This document shows positions 1 through 9,168 of a DNA stretch of 64,000 nucleotides, piece after piece; within the stretch, counting starts at the first letter, position 1; each line of letters opens with the position of its first letter. Under the pieces are notes generated by a model, which did not search any database, was not told where the DNA came from, and was given only the letters and a program-made list of their open reading frames with translations. Source of the DNA: Candidatus Villigracilis saccharophilus. GTDB lineage: Bacteria; Chloroflexota; Anaerolineae; Anaerolineales; Villigracilaceae. The position numbers were made by a program, and so were the translations under genes. The stretch covers positions 49,220 to 113,219 of the forward strand of contig JADJNA010000024.1 of assembly GCA_016709305.1 (NCBI GenBank). The letters run 5' to 3'.

Positions 1-2
1 AT

Positions 3-1055
3 ACCTGCTACGCGTGCGTGGTCAAATGCAAACGCGTGGTTGAAATTAATGACGGACCATATAAGGTGAGTCCGCGCTATGGCGGGCCTGAATACGAAAC
101 ACTTGGCACCTTCGGTTCATACTGCGGCGTTGATGATCTTGCGGCGGTCTCGATGGCGAATCAAATCTGCAATGAATACGCAGTCGATCCGATTGCAGCT
201 GGCGCGACGATCGCCTTCGCGATGGAATGTTATGAGAAGGGTGTCATCACCAAGGATCAAACAAACGGGCTTGATCTCAAATTCGGCAATGCCGATGCGA
301 TGATCCAGGCGTTATATATGCTGGTCAAGGGCGAAGGTGAATTCGGCAAGACGCTCGGCATGGGTTCTGAACGCGCCGCCAAGGTGTGGGGCAAAGGCTC
401 CGACGAATTCCTGATCACGGTCAAGGGCGCCGAGTCTCCCGCGCACATGCCGCAAGCCAAGCGCAGTCTCGCGCTCATTTACGCTGTCAATCCCTTCGGC
501 GCGGATCACCAGTCCAGCGAGCATGATCCATATTACGAAGATGGCATCGGCGATTTCAATTTGGATCGCCTGAAAGTGCTCGGTCTCGGTTCACCGCAGC
601 CCGCGTACAGCCTGACCGAAGAGAAGGTGCGCTTTGCATATGAGACCGAAGTTTTTTATTCAATGATGGACTCGGCGGAGCTGTGTCAATTCGTGTACGG
701 CCCAACCTGGACGCTGTACGGGCCGAATGAAACCGTCGAGATGATGAAATCAGTCACCGGCTGGGATCTGACCGTCGAAGAGTTGATGACCGTCGGACGC
801 CGCCGCCTGGATCTGTTCCGTACGTTCAATGCCCGCGAGGGACTCGGACGCAAGGACGACAGACTGCCAAAGAAATTCTTCAAAGCTTTGAGCGGGACTG
901 GTCCCACCGCGGGCTTCGCTCTGACGCACGAGGAAGTTGATACGGCCATCGATCATTACTACAAGCTGTCAGGCTACACCTCCGATGGTGTACCGACGCG
1001 CGAGACCCTGCAGAAACATGATATCGAGTGGGCGGCGGAATATTTGCCCGCCTAG
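3..1055 (+). CDS. aldehyde:ferredoxin oxidoreductase, C-terminal part (cut by window start)
   Basis: This is the C-terminal part of a tungstopterin enzyme that oxidises aldehydes to carboxylic acids and reduces ferredoxin. The reading frame is already open at base 3. It begins with CYACVVKC, the C-x2-C-x3-C ligands of the [4Fe-4S] cluster, and the fourth ligand is probably the Cys in ELCQFVYGP further on. The N-terminal tungstopterin-binding half lies outside the window, so the true start is unseen. A second, complete paralog lies at 5519-7246, with two aminotransferases between them. This suggests oxidation of aldehydes derived from amino acids or amines. The substrate cannot be read from the sequence. 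Confidence 0.9.
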   Translation, partial: TCYACVVKCKRVVEINDGPYKVSPRYGGPEYETLGTFGSYCGVDDLAAVSMANQICNEYAVDPIAAGATIAFAMECYEKGVITKDQTNGLDLKFGNADAMIQALYMLVKGEGEFGKTLGMGSERAAKVWGKGSDEFLITVKGAESPAHMPQAKRSLALIYAVNPFGADHQSSEHDPYYEDGIGDFNLDRLKVLGLGSPQPAYSLTEEKVRFAYETEVFYSMMDSAELCQFVYGPTWTLYGPNETVEMMKSVTGWDLTVEELMTVGRRRLDLFRTFNAREGLGRKDDRLPKKFFKALSGTGPTAGFALTHEEVDTAIDHYYKLSGYTSDGVPTRETLQKHDIEWAAEYLPA

Positions 1056-1097
1056 TCATTACCCGCTAAGGTCGCTAAATATGCTAAGAAAAAATTA

Positions 1098-1145
1098 GGA
1101 CACGGATTATGCGGACAATCCATGGATAGAAAGAATTCCGTGTCC
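1098..1145. repeat. degenerate inverted repeat in intergenic DNA
   Basis: GGACACGGATT at 1098-1108 faces AATTCCGTGTCC at 1134-1145, an imperfect inverted repeat. The rest of the 176-bp gap up to the next gene contains the low-complexity text GCTAAGGTCGCTAAATATGC and CTTCGCGCTTTTTGCGTGCTTCGCGG. The latter resembles the CTTCGCGCTCTTTGCG repeats at 19.8 kb. I see no gene here. Confidence 0.45.
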
Positions 1146-1231
1146 GTCTGTGAGATCAATGTAATCCGTGTACCTGCCATAAGAACTCCTTCGCGCTTTT
1201 TGCGTGCTTCGCGGTTCAAGAAAAGGAAATC

Positions 1232-2512
1232 ATGAATCAATTATTTCAAGATAACGCATCACATATGACTCCCGCATGGTCACGCATTTTCAACTTCGTC
1301 GCAGACCACGCCGAAGGCGCATACATTTACACTGACAACGGCAAAAAATTTCTGGACTTCACCAGTGGGATCGGCGTGACCAACACAGGTCACTGCCACC
1401 CGAAAGTTGTGGAAGCGATCCGCGAGCAGGCTGGGTTGTTCCTGCACGCGCAGGCGAATATTGTGATTCACAAGCCGATGCTGCAATTGATCGAGGAACT
1501 GCGCAAGATCGTTCCGCCTGAAATGGATAGTTTCTACTTCGCCAACTCCGGCGCGGAAGCGCTGGAGAATGCGGTCAAGATCGCGCGCGCTGCGACGGGC
1601 AGGCAGAACATTATCGTGTTCAACGGCTCCTTCCACGGACGCACCGCGCAGACGATGGCATTGACCACTTCCAAGACGGGCTATCGCACGGGCTTTGGTC
1701 CGCTGCCTGCTGGCATTTATGTCTCACCGTTCCCGTACGCCTTCAACATGGGCATGAGCGAGGAGCAGGCTTCAAAGTACGCGCTGGAAAAACTGGAATA
1801 TCTGCTGGCTTCCCAGACCGCGCCGAAAGATACTGCCGCGATCCTGATCGAATCGGTGATGGGGGAAGGCGGTTATATCGTGCCGCCGACATCCTTCATG
1901 AAAGGTCTGCGTGAGATCTGCGATACGCATGGAATATTATTGATCTTCGATGAAGTGCAATCGGGTTTTGGCCGCACGGGAAAATGGTTCGCGCTCGAAC
2001 ACTTTGACGTGATCCCCGACATCATGACCGCCGCGAAGGGAATTGCTTCGGGTATGCCCTTGTCGGCTGTATTCAGCCGCACCGACATTATGAAGAAACT
2101 TGACGTGGGTTCGATCGGCGGAACCTATGGCGGTAACGCGGTCGCCTGTGCGGCAGGCGTGGCAACTATCCGCGCGATGAGAGACGAAAAAATGCTGGAG
2201 AATGCCGCTGAAAAAGGCATCCAGCTCATGACCGGTTTACGAAAATTCCAGGAAGAATATCCGCAGATCGGCGACGTGCGCGGCAAGGGATTGATGGTCG
2301 GCACGGAATTCATCATTGACGGAAGCCAGGCGAAAGCCAAGCAGCTTGTCAAAGATGTGATCCATTCCGCCGAAGAAAAAGGGATGCTGCTGCTTTCGTG
2401 CGGAACCTACGACAACACCCTGCGCTGGATCCCGCCGTTGAATGTGACAAGCGAACAGATCAACGACGGGTTGAAGATCTTTGGCGAAGCGTTAAGGGAA
2501 GTGGTGAAGTAA
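1232..2512 (+). CDS. class III aminotransferase, GABA/ornithine type
   Basis: A PLP-dependent class III transaminase of 426 residues, normal length for 4-aminobutyrate aminotransferases. Visible hallmarks are the N-terminal SGIGVTNTGHCHP block, NSGAEALENAVKIAR, FHGRT, the PLP-contacting LLIFDEVQSGFGRTG, and the Schiff-base lysine in TAAKGIASG (about K269). AAAGGAAATC just upstream of the ATG is a reasonable ribosome-binding site. It would move an amino group from an omega-amino acid to 2-oxoglutarate or pyruvate, giving a semialdehyde. The flanking aldehyde oxidoreductases could oxidise that product. The exact substrate is an inference. It converges on the AAA ATPase with only about 10 bp between stops. 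Confidence 0.9.
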   Translation: MNQLFQDNASHMTPAWSRIFNFVADHAEGAYIYTDNGKKFLDFTSGIGVTNTGHCHPKVVEAIREQAGLFLHAQANIVIHKPMLQLIEELRKIVPPEMDSFYFANSGAEALENAVKIARAATGRQNIIVFNGSFHGRTAQTMALTTSKTGYRTGFGPLPAGIYVSPFPYAFNMGMSEEQASKYALEKLEYLLASQTAPKDTAAILIESVMGEGGYIVPPTSFMKGLREICDTHGILLIFDEVQSGFGRTGKWFALEHFDVIPDIMTAAKGIASGMPLSAVFSRTDIMKKLDVGSIGGTYGGNAVACAAGVATIRAMRDEKMLENAAEKGIQLMTGLRKFQEEYPQIGDVRGKGLMVGTEFIIDGSQAKAKQLVKDVIHSAEEKGMLLLSCGTYDNTLRWIPPLNVTSEQINDGLKIFGEALREVVK

Positions 2513-2521
2513 AGCGATTGC

Positions 2522-3625
2522 CTAGCTCAGAAGAAAGCCGATATTCTTTTTTGTTGAGTTGTTAAATTCAGGATCGTCAAGCCCGAAGATGTCAGCCAGC
2601 GTCATGCTGCTGTTGATATTTTCATGCCCGAGTTTTTTGGCGAGGACGGCTGGCTTTTCCGGTGACAAAGGCGCAAAGTTATATTTGGCGATCATCCTGC
2701 CTTTTCTGAGCAGGGCTTTGTCAATCCGGTCAATATCGGTGTTGAAGGTGCAGATGACCTTGATGTTCAGAAAGTCACTGAAGAGCCCGTCTGTTAATTG
2801 AAGAATGGTTGAAACGACAGATGCGTCCGAGGCGTGATCGCGCGAGACGATCACCTTTTCAGCATCCTCGATGACCAGGACTGAATTCTTGTTGTGCAGC
2901 AGGAAGGTGATAAAGGACGGTCTGAGGAGTTCTTTAACAAAATCGTTTTGAATAAAGATGAAGTCCTTGTCCTTGAACCTGCAGATCAGACTTTTGATGT
3001 AGCTGGTCTTGCCCGTGCCTGGGTCGCCGTGCAGCAGAATGATGCCGGCTTCCTTCCTTTCCATCGAGCGCGAAATGAGCGCGTCGATCTCGACAAAATC
3101 ATCGTTGTATAATTCGTTGATGTCTACAGATTTGAAGTCGAGCGTGTTGACATCCTCGGTGTAAAAACCGCCGTCGGCCGCCACAAGCACCTTGAACTTC
3201 GGCAGTTTTTCGTTGCCGAAATTGGAGCGTAGAATGTGATTGGTTTCAAGGATCCACTTTTCAGAATCCGGCAGATCAATGTTGTATAAGAAGTTGACCT
3301 GAACGGCCTTGAATTGGGATTGGAAATGGATCAGCATTTGCCCGGATTCGCTTTTGAACAAATACTCATTGGCGTAATCGTTCGACTGGGCCGCGTCTTT
3401 CGAATCATCGGTGAGCCAGTACTTGAAGACCGGTTTGAAGGAGTATTTATCCAGGTCAATGTGGCGCAGAATGGATTCTATGGTTTCCTTGGAACCCTCG
3501 ACAGGCAGGATGACCTTTAACGCGGAAGGAAGAATGCTGAAACAGACCGTGAAATAAGGAAATAGTTTAAAGCGATTGTTCTGATTGTATGAGTCAAGCA
3601 AGGTTGAAAACATTGGTTCATCCAT
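2522..3625 (-). CDS. AAA-family ATPase of unknown role
   Basis: A 367-residue protein with a C-terminal AAA core: Walker A GDPGTGKT near residue 200, Walker B VLVIEDAE, then a sensor-1-like FNTD and an arginine-rich RKGRM segment. The N-terminal 190 residues look like a poorly conserved alpha/beta domain I do not recognise. The start is set by a strong Shine-Dalgarno (AGGAGGTG, complement of 3632-3639) seven bases before the ATG at 3625; the frame is open further upstream but lacks such a site. Related single-AAA proteins in other bacteria are vague BCS1- or CbbX-like remodelling ATPases. It sits between two aminotransferase/oxidoreductase genes on the opposite strand, and no functional link is evident. 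Confidence 0.75.
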   Translation of the reverse strand: MDEPMFSTLLDSYNQNNRFKLFPYFTVCFSILPSALKVILPVEGSKETIESILRHIDLDKYSFKPVFKYWLTDDSKDAAQSNDYANEYLFKSESGQMLIHFQSQFKAVQVNFLYNIDLPDSEKWILETNHILRSNFGNEKLPKFKVLVAADGGFYTEDVNTLDFKSVDINELYNDDFVEIDALISRSMERKEAGIILLHGDPGTGKTSYIKSLICRFKDKDFIFIQNDFVKELLRPSFITFLLHNKNSVLVIEDAEKVIVSRDHASDASVVSTILQLTDGLFSDFLNIKVICTFNTDIDRIDKALLRKGRMIAKYNFAPLSPEKPAVLAKKLGHENINSSMTLADIFGLDDPEFNNSTKKNIGFLLS

Positions 3626-3659
3626 GGATTGCACCTCCTGTTGTGTTCGAAAAAAATAG

Positions 3660-3902
3660 TTAACCCGACCCCGCACCAGTGCGGAACGTTCTGACGATTT
3701 GCGCAAACCGCCCCTGTTTTATGAAAAGATCCTGGGACGCTGTGGAAAATATAATGTGTTTTGAATAAATCTCGAACCCGCTTGGCGCACTACTATACAG
3801 CCGTTCAAGACTTTTGGCAATACCGCCCGGATCGAAAATCAAGGTCGCCCCGCAACGACATATCGAAGACCTGGGCGGCGAGATGACCAGAGCATATAGC
3901 AT
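3660..3902 (-). CDS. possible small ORF of about 80 codons
   Basis: The roughly 300-bp gap between the divergent AAA ATPase and the next aminotransferase holds an open minus-strand frame from an ATG near 3902. It contains ICRCGATLIFDPGG and ends TGAGSG. There is no convincing Shine-Dalgarno and I do not recognise the family. The same frame runs on antisense through the aminotransferase, which makes chance openness plausible. Listed only because it fills an otherwise empty gap. Confidence 0.2.
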   Translation of the reverse strand: MLYALVISPPRSSICRCGATLIFDPGGIAKSLERLYSSAPSGFEIYSKHIIFSTASQDLFIKQGRFAQIVRTFRTGAGSG

Positions 3903-3929
3903 AAACTCAATCTTTTCTGGAGAATAAAA

Positions 3930-5294
3930 TTGTCCATTCCTCCCACCCTGGATCGCGCACGACTGCATTCCCTGCTCGCGCAGGAGGAGCAGCTCTTTCA
4001 TAAAAACCACCCGAGGTCGCATGAACTTTATCAGCGCGCGTGCAAGTCGCTGCATGGTGGCGTGCCGATGTTGTGGATGATCCGTTGGGCGGGTTCCTTC
4101 CCTGTCTTCGTCAAGGAAGCCAAAGGCGCGCACTTCACGGATGTGGATGGCCATGACTACATTGATTTTTGTCTCGGCGATACAGGCGCGATGACCGGGC
4201 ACGGGTCGGATGCAACTGTCAGTGCCATCACCGAACAGGTCCAGAAGGGCATCACGCTCATGCTGCCGTTTGAAGACGTCATTTGGGTGGGCGAGGAATT
4301 GCAGCGCCGCTTCAAGCTCCCGTACTGGCAGTTCGCCCTGACCGCCACCGACGCAAACCGTTTTGTACTGCGCATGGCGCGCCTGATCACCGGGCGCAGG
4401 AAGATCCTGGTCTTTAATTATTGCTATCACGGCTCGGTTGACGAGACCTTCATCACGATGGATGAGGAAGGCACGCCCACGCCGCGTCCGAATAACATGG
4501 GACCGCAGATCGATCCGCGCGAGACTTCGAAAGTGATCGAATTTAACGACATTGACGCGCTTGAAACGGCGCTGTCCGCGCGGGATGTGGCGGCTGTGCT
4601 GGCCGAGCCCGCGATGACCAATATCGGTATCATCCACCCTGAGCCGGGCTATCATGACGCGCTGCGCGAATTAACCCGCAAGTATGGGACGTATCTCATC
4701 ATTGACGAGACACACACGATCTGTGCCGGCCCCGGCGGGTACAGCGCGGCGTACGGTCTCCAGCCTGATTTCCTGACCCTCGGCAAGCCTTTGGCTGGAG
4801 GAGTGCCGGCCGCGATCTACGGTTTCACGGAAGAAGTGTCACAAGCCTTTAACGGGAAACTTGCGGTGGAGGATTCGGATGTGGGGGGGATCGGGGGCAC
4901 GCTGGCCGGCAATGCGCTGTCCATCGCGGCCATGAAGGCCACATTGCAACATGTATTGACCGAGGAATTCTACGCCAGGGCCACGGTCCTGCAGGAGCAG
5001 TTCACCGCCGGTGTTGAAGCGGTCATTCAGGAATTTGAACTGCCGTGGATCGTCAAACGGCTCGGCAACCGTTCTGAATATTGGTTCCGCCCAAGACCAC
5101 CGAAAAATGGCGGGGAAGCGCACGCGGCGGTTGACCCCGAACTCGACCGTTACATGCATCTGTTCGCGCTCAACCGCGGCATTTTGCTGACGCCATTTCA
5201 TAATATGGCTTTGATCTCGCCTGAAACCACCCAAGGCGATGTGGATCATCACACGAAGGTGTTCCGGGAAGCGGTAATATCTTTGTTTGCATAG
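3930..5294 (+). CDS. class III aminotransferase, glutamate-1-semialdehyde aminomutase-like
   Basis: A 454-residue PLP enzyme of fold type I. It has KSLHGGVPM near the N-terminus, as in glutamate-1-semialdehyde aminomutases, the DVDGHDYIDFCLGD block, LIIDETHT in place of the usual DEVQT, and the PLP lysine in LGKPLAGG (about K286). The DETHT variant and the ATDANRF motif set it apart from HemL itself, so I would not call it hemL. The start is a TTG at 3930 preceded by GGAGAATAAAA. It lies between two AOR genes and probably feeds or drains an aldehyde or keto acid that they handle. The substrate is unknown. Confidence 0.85.
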   Translation: MSIPPTLDRARLHSLLAQEEQLFHKNHPRSHELYQRACKSLHGGVPMLWMIRWAGSFPVFVKEAKGAHFTDVDGHDYIDFCLGDTGAMTGHGSDATVSAITEQVQKGITLMLPFEDVIWVGEELQRRFKLPYWQFALTATDANRFVLRMARLITGRRKILVFNYCYHGSVDETFITMDEEGTPTPRPNNMGPQIDPRETSKVIEFNDIDALETALSARDVAAVLAEPAMTNIGIIHPEPGYHDALRELTRKYGTYLIIDETHTICAGPGGYSAAYGLQPDFLTLGKPLAGGVPAAIYGFTEEVSQAFNGKLAVEDSDVGGIGGTLAGNALSIAAMKATLQHVLTEEFYARATVLQEQFTAGVEAVIQEFELPWIVKRLGNRSEYWFRPRPPKNGGEAHAAVDPELDRYMHLFALNRGILLTPFHNMALISPETTQGDVDHHTKVFREAVISLFA

Positions 5295-5307
5295 CATATC
5301 GTTGCGA

Positions 5308-5500
5308 GAATGATAGCCCGAAGCAACCTCCTGTAAAGTGGAGATTGCTCAGCGCATTGGCGTGTGGCGCCAGTGTCGTCACAATGACATAAATGGGCAG
5401 ACTTTATTTAGGTAGAGTTTGTTGATGGTCGGAGGTCAACCGTCTGTAGCAACCTTTGGTGAAGATTGCTTCGTCGGACTTGTCCTCTCCCAATGACATA
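5308..5500. repeat. two adjacent copies of a palindromic GCAACCTCC element
   Basis: The first copy reads GCAACCTCC, eight bases, GGAGATTGC, a near-perfect stem. It is followed by an ATTGGCGTGTGGCGCCAGT stem-like segment and CACAATGACATAAAT. A second, weaker copy starts near 5448 (GCAACCTTTGGTGAAGATTGC) and ends in CCCAATGACATAAAT. A related copy lies at 42144-42230. The text resembles the dispersed TGTCATTGCGAG...GAAGCAATCTC elements common in many environmental genomes. The 224-bp gap holds no gene. Confidence 0.6.
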
Positions 5501-5518
5501 AATGATTTGGAGAATACC

Positions 5519-7246
5519 ATGGCTGAATATAAATCACAGATCTGGCGCGTCAATATGCGCGAGCAAACCCTTAAGCACGAACCGATTCCTGAAACCTGGC
5601 GGCGTCTAGGCGGGCGTGGACTGCTGGCGCGCATCCTGGTGGATGAAGTGGACGCGAAATGTGATCCGCTTGGCGCGGGGAATAAGTTGATCTTCGCGCC
5701 GGGGCTTTTGGTGGGGCATATGCTTTCGTCCACCGATAGGATTTCCATCGGTGGAAAGTCACCGCTGACCGGCGGGATCAAGGAAGCCAACGCCGGCGGG
5801 CGGACCGGGTATCACATGGCGTTTATGGGCATGCACGCTCTGGTTATCGAAGACCAACCCAAGGAAGACGGCTTTTGGGTTTTGCATCTGTCATTCAACG
5901 GCGCAAAGTGGGAAAAGGCTGACGATATCACCGGGTTGGGTGTCTATGAAACTGCGCCGAAATTGCTTGAAAAATACGGTGATAAAGTCGCGATTGCGTT
6001 GATCGGTCCCGGCGGTGAGATGCGGATGAAGTCGGCTGGCATCCAGAATATTGATAAGGACAGGATCCCCTCACGTATCGCCGCGCGCGGCGGGCTTGGC
6101 GCGGTGATGGGCTCGAAGGGATTAAAGGCGATCGTGTTCGACCAGGCCGGCGGGCAGAAACCCGCCATCGCGAATCCAGAAGCGTTTAAGATTGCGCAGA
6201 AGGATTACACCCAGTCCGTCATGAATCATCCGCAGTCGGTCACGTATCGTGATTATGGCACAGCCGCGATGGCGCAGATGACCCAGCGCTTTGCGGCATT
6301 AACTGTCCATAATTTTTCGCGCGGCACATTTGACAATGTGGAAAATATCAGCGGCGAAACTTTGCGCGAGTTCACTCTGACACGCGGCAAGCCATCTGAC
6401 CCAGCTCATGCCTGCATGGCGGGCTGTACGATCAAATGCTCAAATGTCTTCGGCGGGGAGGATGGCAAGATCATCGTCTCACCGCTGGAATATGAGACGA
6501 TCGGCTTGATGGGCACGAATATTGATATTGATTCTTTGGATTCGATTGGACGATTGAACTGGCATGTCAACGATCTGGGACTGGACTCGATCGAGATCGG
6601 CGGATCATTGGGTGTGGCTGCAGAAGCGGGACTGATGCGCTGGGGCAGTGAAGAAGACGCACAGAAGTTGATCAACGAGATCCGTGCGGGTACTGAGCTT
6701 GGACATGTACTTGGGGATGGCGCTGTGAGCGTTGGGAAAAAATATAATATTGAGCGCGTACCTGCCGTGAAGGGACAGACCATGTCTGCTTATGAGCCGC
6801 GTTCGATCAAAGGGACGGGCGTGACGTTTGCGACCACGCCGCAGGGCGCGGATCACACCTGCGGCTTAACCATCCGCGCGCAGGTCAATCACCTAGACCC
6901 GACACAGCAAAAGGATGCGTCGTTGAATGCGCAGTTGAATATGGCTGGATATGACACCATCGGCGCGTGCATCTTCGCGGGCTTTGGGTATGCGGCCACG
7001 CCCGATGGTGTGGTGAAACGCCTGCTCAAGGCGCGTTATGGCTGGGATGATCTGCCTGATAATATTTTGCAGGCACTTGGGAAAGAAACCATTAAGTTGG
7101 AAAGAGAATTTAACAAACGCGCAGGCTTCACTGCCCAAGACGACCGCCTGCCGGAGTGGATGACAAAGGAAGCCATCCCTGAAAACGGATCTGTCTTCGA
7201 TGTAAGCGAGGAAGTGCTCGATCATATTTTTGATGGGATAGAATAA
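5519..7246 (+). CDS. aldehyde:ferredoxin oxidoreductase (complete)
   Basis: A 575-residue tungstopterin aldehyde oxidoreductase of usual length. The N-terminal domain has the GGRGLLARIL and TDRISIGGKSPLTGGIKEANAGG pterin-binding text. The [4Fe-4S] ligands are CMAGCTIKC (spacing C-x3-C-x3-C, slightly wider than in the first paralog), and a fourth Cys is seen in IGACIFAGFG. I chose the ATG at 5519 because GGAG stands seven bases upstream; the frame is open some 60 bases earlier without a site. It shares only distant similarity with the fragment at 3-1055, so the two probably act on different aldehydes. A strong terminator follows at once. Confidence 0.93.
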   Translation: MAEYKSQIWRVNMREQTLKHEPIPETWRRLGGRGLLARILVDEVDAKCDPLGAGNKLIFAPGLLVGHMLSSTDRISIGGKSPLTGGIKEANAGGRTGYHMAFMGMHALVIEDQPKEDGFWVLHLSFNGAKWEKADDITGLGVYETAPKLLEKYGDKVAIALIGPGGEMRMKSAGIQNIDKDRIPSRIAARGGLGAVMGSKGLKAIVFDQAGGQKPAIANPEAFKIAQKDYTQSVMNHPQSVTYRDYGTAAMAQMTQRFAALTVHNFSRGTFDNVENISGETLREFTLTRGKPSDPAHACMAGCTIKCSNVFGGEDGKIIVSPLEYETIGLMGTNIDIDSLDSIGRLNWHVNDLGLDSIEIGGSLGVAAEAGLMRWGSEEDAQKLINEIRAGTELGHVLGDGAVSVGKKYNIERVPAVKGQTMSAYEPRSIKGTGVTFATTPQGADHTCGLTIRAQVNHLDPTQQKDASLNAQLNMAGYDTIGACIFAGFGYAATPDGVVKRLLKARYGWDDLPDNILQALGKETIKLEREFNKRAGFTAQDDRLPEWMTKEAIPENGSVFDVSEEVLDHIFDGIE

Positions 7247-7290
7247 AGCAAAAGTCCGAGATTCTGATCAGAGTCTCGGACTTTTTGCTT
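7247..7290 (+). terminator. intrinsic terminator, probably bidirectional
   Basis: AGCAAAAGTCCGAGA at the left pairs with TCTCGGACTTTTTGCTT at the right around a 12-base loop. A T-run lies inside the right arm and A-runs in the left arm. It ends the AOR transcript and may also serve the convergent RidA gene. Confidence 0.9.
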
Positions 7291-7311
7291 GGTCATAACC
7301 GGTGTTTTATT

Positions 7312-7712
7312 CTATTCTTTTGTAACTGCTGTTAAATTCATGGTGAGCAGGACACCCGGCTTTGGAAGTTCCCTGACGCCAATTACCGTTCGCGCCGGGC
7401 GGTGACCCCCCCCCCCATTTTTTCCACGTAAGCCCGATTCATTTCATCAAAATCGTGCATTTCTTTGAGAAAGATATTAACATGAATCACGTGACTCAGA
7501 TCCGACCCTGCGGAATCAAGCATGATCCTGAATGATTCAATGATCTGTTCCGTTTGCAAATAAACATCCGTCCCAGCCAGTTGACCCGTGGATGGATCAA
7601 CTCCCGCCGTCCCGCCGATGCTGATAAATTGACCAACCTTTGCAATATGGTTATAGGGACCAATTGGCTCGGGAGTGTTTGGGGGAGTGGAGGTTTCAAC
7701 AATATATTCCAT
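7312..7712 (-). CDS. RidA/YjgF family enamine deaminase, frameshifted at a poly-C run
   Basis: RidA-family proteins are small cytosolic enzymes that hydrolyse reactive enamines/imines released by PLP enzymes. Visible family text includes GPYNHIAKVGQFISIGGTAGVDP and VIHVNIFLKEMHDFDEMN. The frame then runs into 11 consecutive C bases (7406-7416) and ends early. In the next frame the expected ending RTVIGVRELPKPGV...LTAVTKE continues to a stop at 7312. One missing base in the run restores a full-length protein of about 134 residues with the RidA arginine. A homopolymer sequencing error is likelier than a real lesion. Its presence beside two PLP aminotransferases fits the family's role. Confidence 0.8.
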
Positions 7713-7730
7713 GATCTGTGTCCTATCGTT

Positions 7731-8573
7731 TTATTTTTGTTCTTTGGACAGTCGGAATTTATATATCACCAAACCCGCCGCGCCAAATAAGATAGATGTA
7801 ATAATTCCCTCATTTGTTGGTGTAAAAACAGCGCCCATTGGTCCGTTGACTTTGATAAAACCATTGATAAGAAGCGGCATGCTCAAGGCATTGATGACAT
7901 TATGCAAAATGAAGACTGGCCAGACTGATTTACTTACCAGACGAAGTTCACCAAACAGGATCGCGGTGGGGAACATGACGAACAAGCCGACTGCGAGAAA
8001 GATGGGGATGCTGGTGGTAATGGATGATGTCAATATGCTGCGATCGAGGAAGTAATAATAGTATGGCAAATGCCATGACCACCACAGAATGCCTACGATC
8101 AAATGATTCAGGATCGGGTGGACTTTGGCTGAATCGAGCCTTGGTGTCAGATATCCGCGCCAGGCAAATTCTTCGAAGATATTTTTCATGAGCGAGCCGA
8201 TGAACATCACGCCAGCCGCAGACCAGTACGCGCCAAACCCCTTCGCGGCGAACCCGTCCGCGCTGACAATGCCGAAAAGCGCACCCAGACCAAAGGTCAA
8301 CAGGGCAGCGAGCGGATAGACCAGGATCCCCGCCAGATACCACTTCCAGCTTGAAAGGAGATTCAGCCCAAAGCCGGAATCCTTCCAGCCATCGCCGCCA
8401 AAAGCGCGCAAGACGAGGCCGGAGAGCGCGGGCGAGGTAAGCCAGACGAGTGCTCCCAGGCTTTGCATGGGCGGCTGAGTATTGCCCGTGATTGTGTTGA
8501 GCCAGATTCCGAGCCAGCCGCCTCCGATGGTGAAGAGCGCGACGATGCAGATGTTGCGAATAATTTTGTTCAT
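7731..8573 (-). CDS. CPBP-family intramembrane metalloprotease
   Basis: A 280-residue membrane protein with about eight hydrophobic segments. It has the CAAX-protease/bacteriocin-processing signature: EEFAWRGYL (the EExxxR motif, first Glu pair and Arg), followed about 35 residues later by HLIVGILWWSWHLPY with the metal-binding His. The first hydrophobic segment doubles as a signal anchor. Its start overlaps the stop of the upstream PadR gene by four bases, so the two are translationally coupled and the regulator probably controls this protease. The substrate is unknown. Chloroflexota carry many CPBP paralogs, so no specific role should be assumed. Confidence 0.85.
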   Translation of the reverse strand: MNKIIRNICIVALFTIGGGWLGIWLNTITGNTQPPMQSLGALVWLTSPALSGLVLRAFGGDGWKDSGFGLNLLSSWKWYLAGILVYPLAALLTFGLGALFGIVSADGFAAKGFGAYWSAAGVMFIGSLMKNIFEEFAWRGYLTPRLDSAKVHPILNHLIVGILWWSWHLPYYYYFLDRSILTSSITTSIPIFLAVGLFVMFPTAILFGELRLVSKSVWPVFILHNVINALSMPLLINGFIKVNGPMGAVFTPTNEGIITSILFGAAGLVIYKFRLSKEQK

Positions 8574-9142
8574 GACAGGTTTCCTATTTGAATGATGTAG
8601 TTTTTTATTTCAACGCGTTCGATGGCAGAGCGCAGCCAGGCGGCTTCAGATTTGGCGCTGAGGTATCCTATTTCGAGGGTGAGCAGGCTGAAAAATATCA
8701 TGCGCTGGTCGGTGACCCTGGCGGGCGTGCTTTGGCTCATTTGATAGACGGCTTCATATACAGCCAACCGTTCTTCGGTCTCTTTAAGTTTGGCGCGCAT
8801 CAGGTTGAGGACTTCCTCATCGCCGAGCTTTCCTCCGAAATAGACTTGAATGAGGAAGGGCTCGCGGGTATCGTGTTCGGGCAGGGGGGCGCATAGCCAT
8901 TTATGTAGTTCAGCACTGCCGGCTGGCGTGATATTGTATATCTTCATATCGAGGCGCTCTTCCCGTTCGATGACCTCTTTTTGCACTAGCCCGTGTTCGT
9001 CGAGTTCCGCCAGGGTGCGGTAGATCTGGCTTTGGTTGGCAGGCCAGAAGTGCTGAATGGAGCGGTCGAAGGCTTTTTTTAGATCGTAGCCTGAGAATGG
9101 GGCGACGGAGAGGAAGCCAAGGATGGCGTGTTTGAGAGACAT
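8570..9142 (-). CDS. PadR-family transcriptional regulator
   Basis: A 190-residue cytosolic repressor. Residues 1-80 are the winged helix: LKHAILGFLSVAPFSGYDLKKAF, then the QSQIYRTLAELDEHGLV recognition-helix region. The rest is a longer helical C-terminal dimerisation domain (VirR/AphA-type, class I PadR). It is first in a two-gene unit with the CPBP protease (4-bp overlap). An AT-rich inverted repeat at 9169-9212, just upstream, is the probable operator, implying autoregulation. PadR proteins usually respond to small phenolic or drug ligands; the ligand here is unknown. Confidence 0.9.
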   Translation of the reverse strand: MSLKHAILGFLSVAPFSGYDLKKAFDRSIQHFWPANQSQIYRTLAELDEHGLVQKEVIEREERLDMKIYNITPAGSAELHKWLCAPLPEHDTREPFLIQVYFGGKLGDEEVLNLMRAKLKETEERLAVYEAVYQMSQSTPARVTDQRMIFFSLLTLEIGYLSAKSEAAWLRSAIERVEIKNYIIQIGNLS

Positions 9143-9168
9143 GGGTTTCCTTTACTAGAAATGATTGT

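Noticed and set aside
1280..1636. 118-codon minus-strand frame
   Set aside because: Antisense shadow of the first aminotransferase.
3903..4655. Long minus-strand open frame opposite the second aminotransferase
   Set aside because: Arg/His-rich antisense translation of a well-supported class III aminotransferase in GC-rich DNA; no family text.
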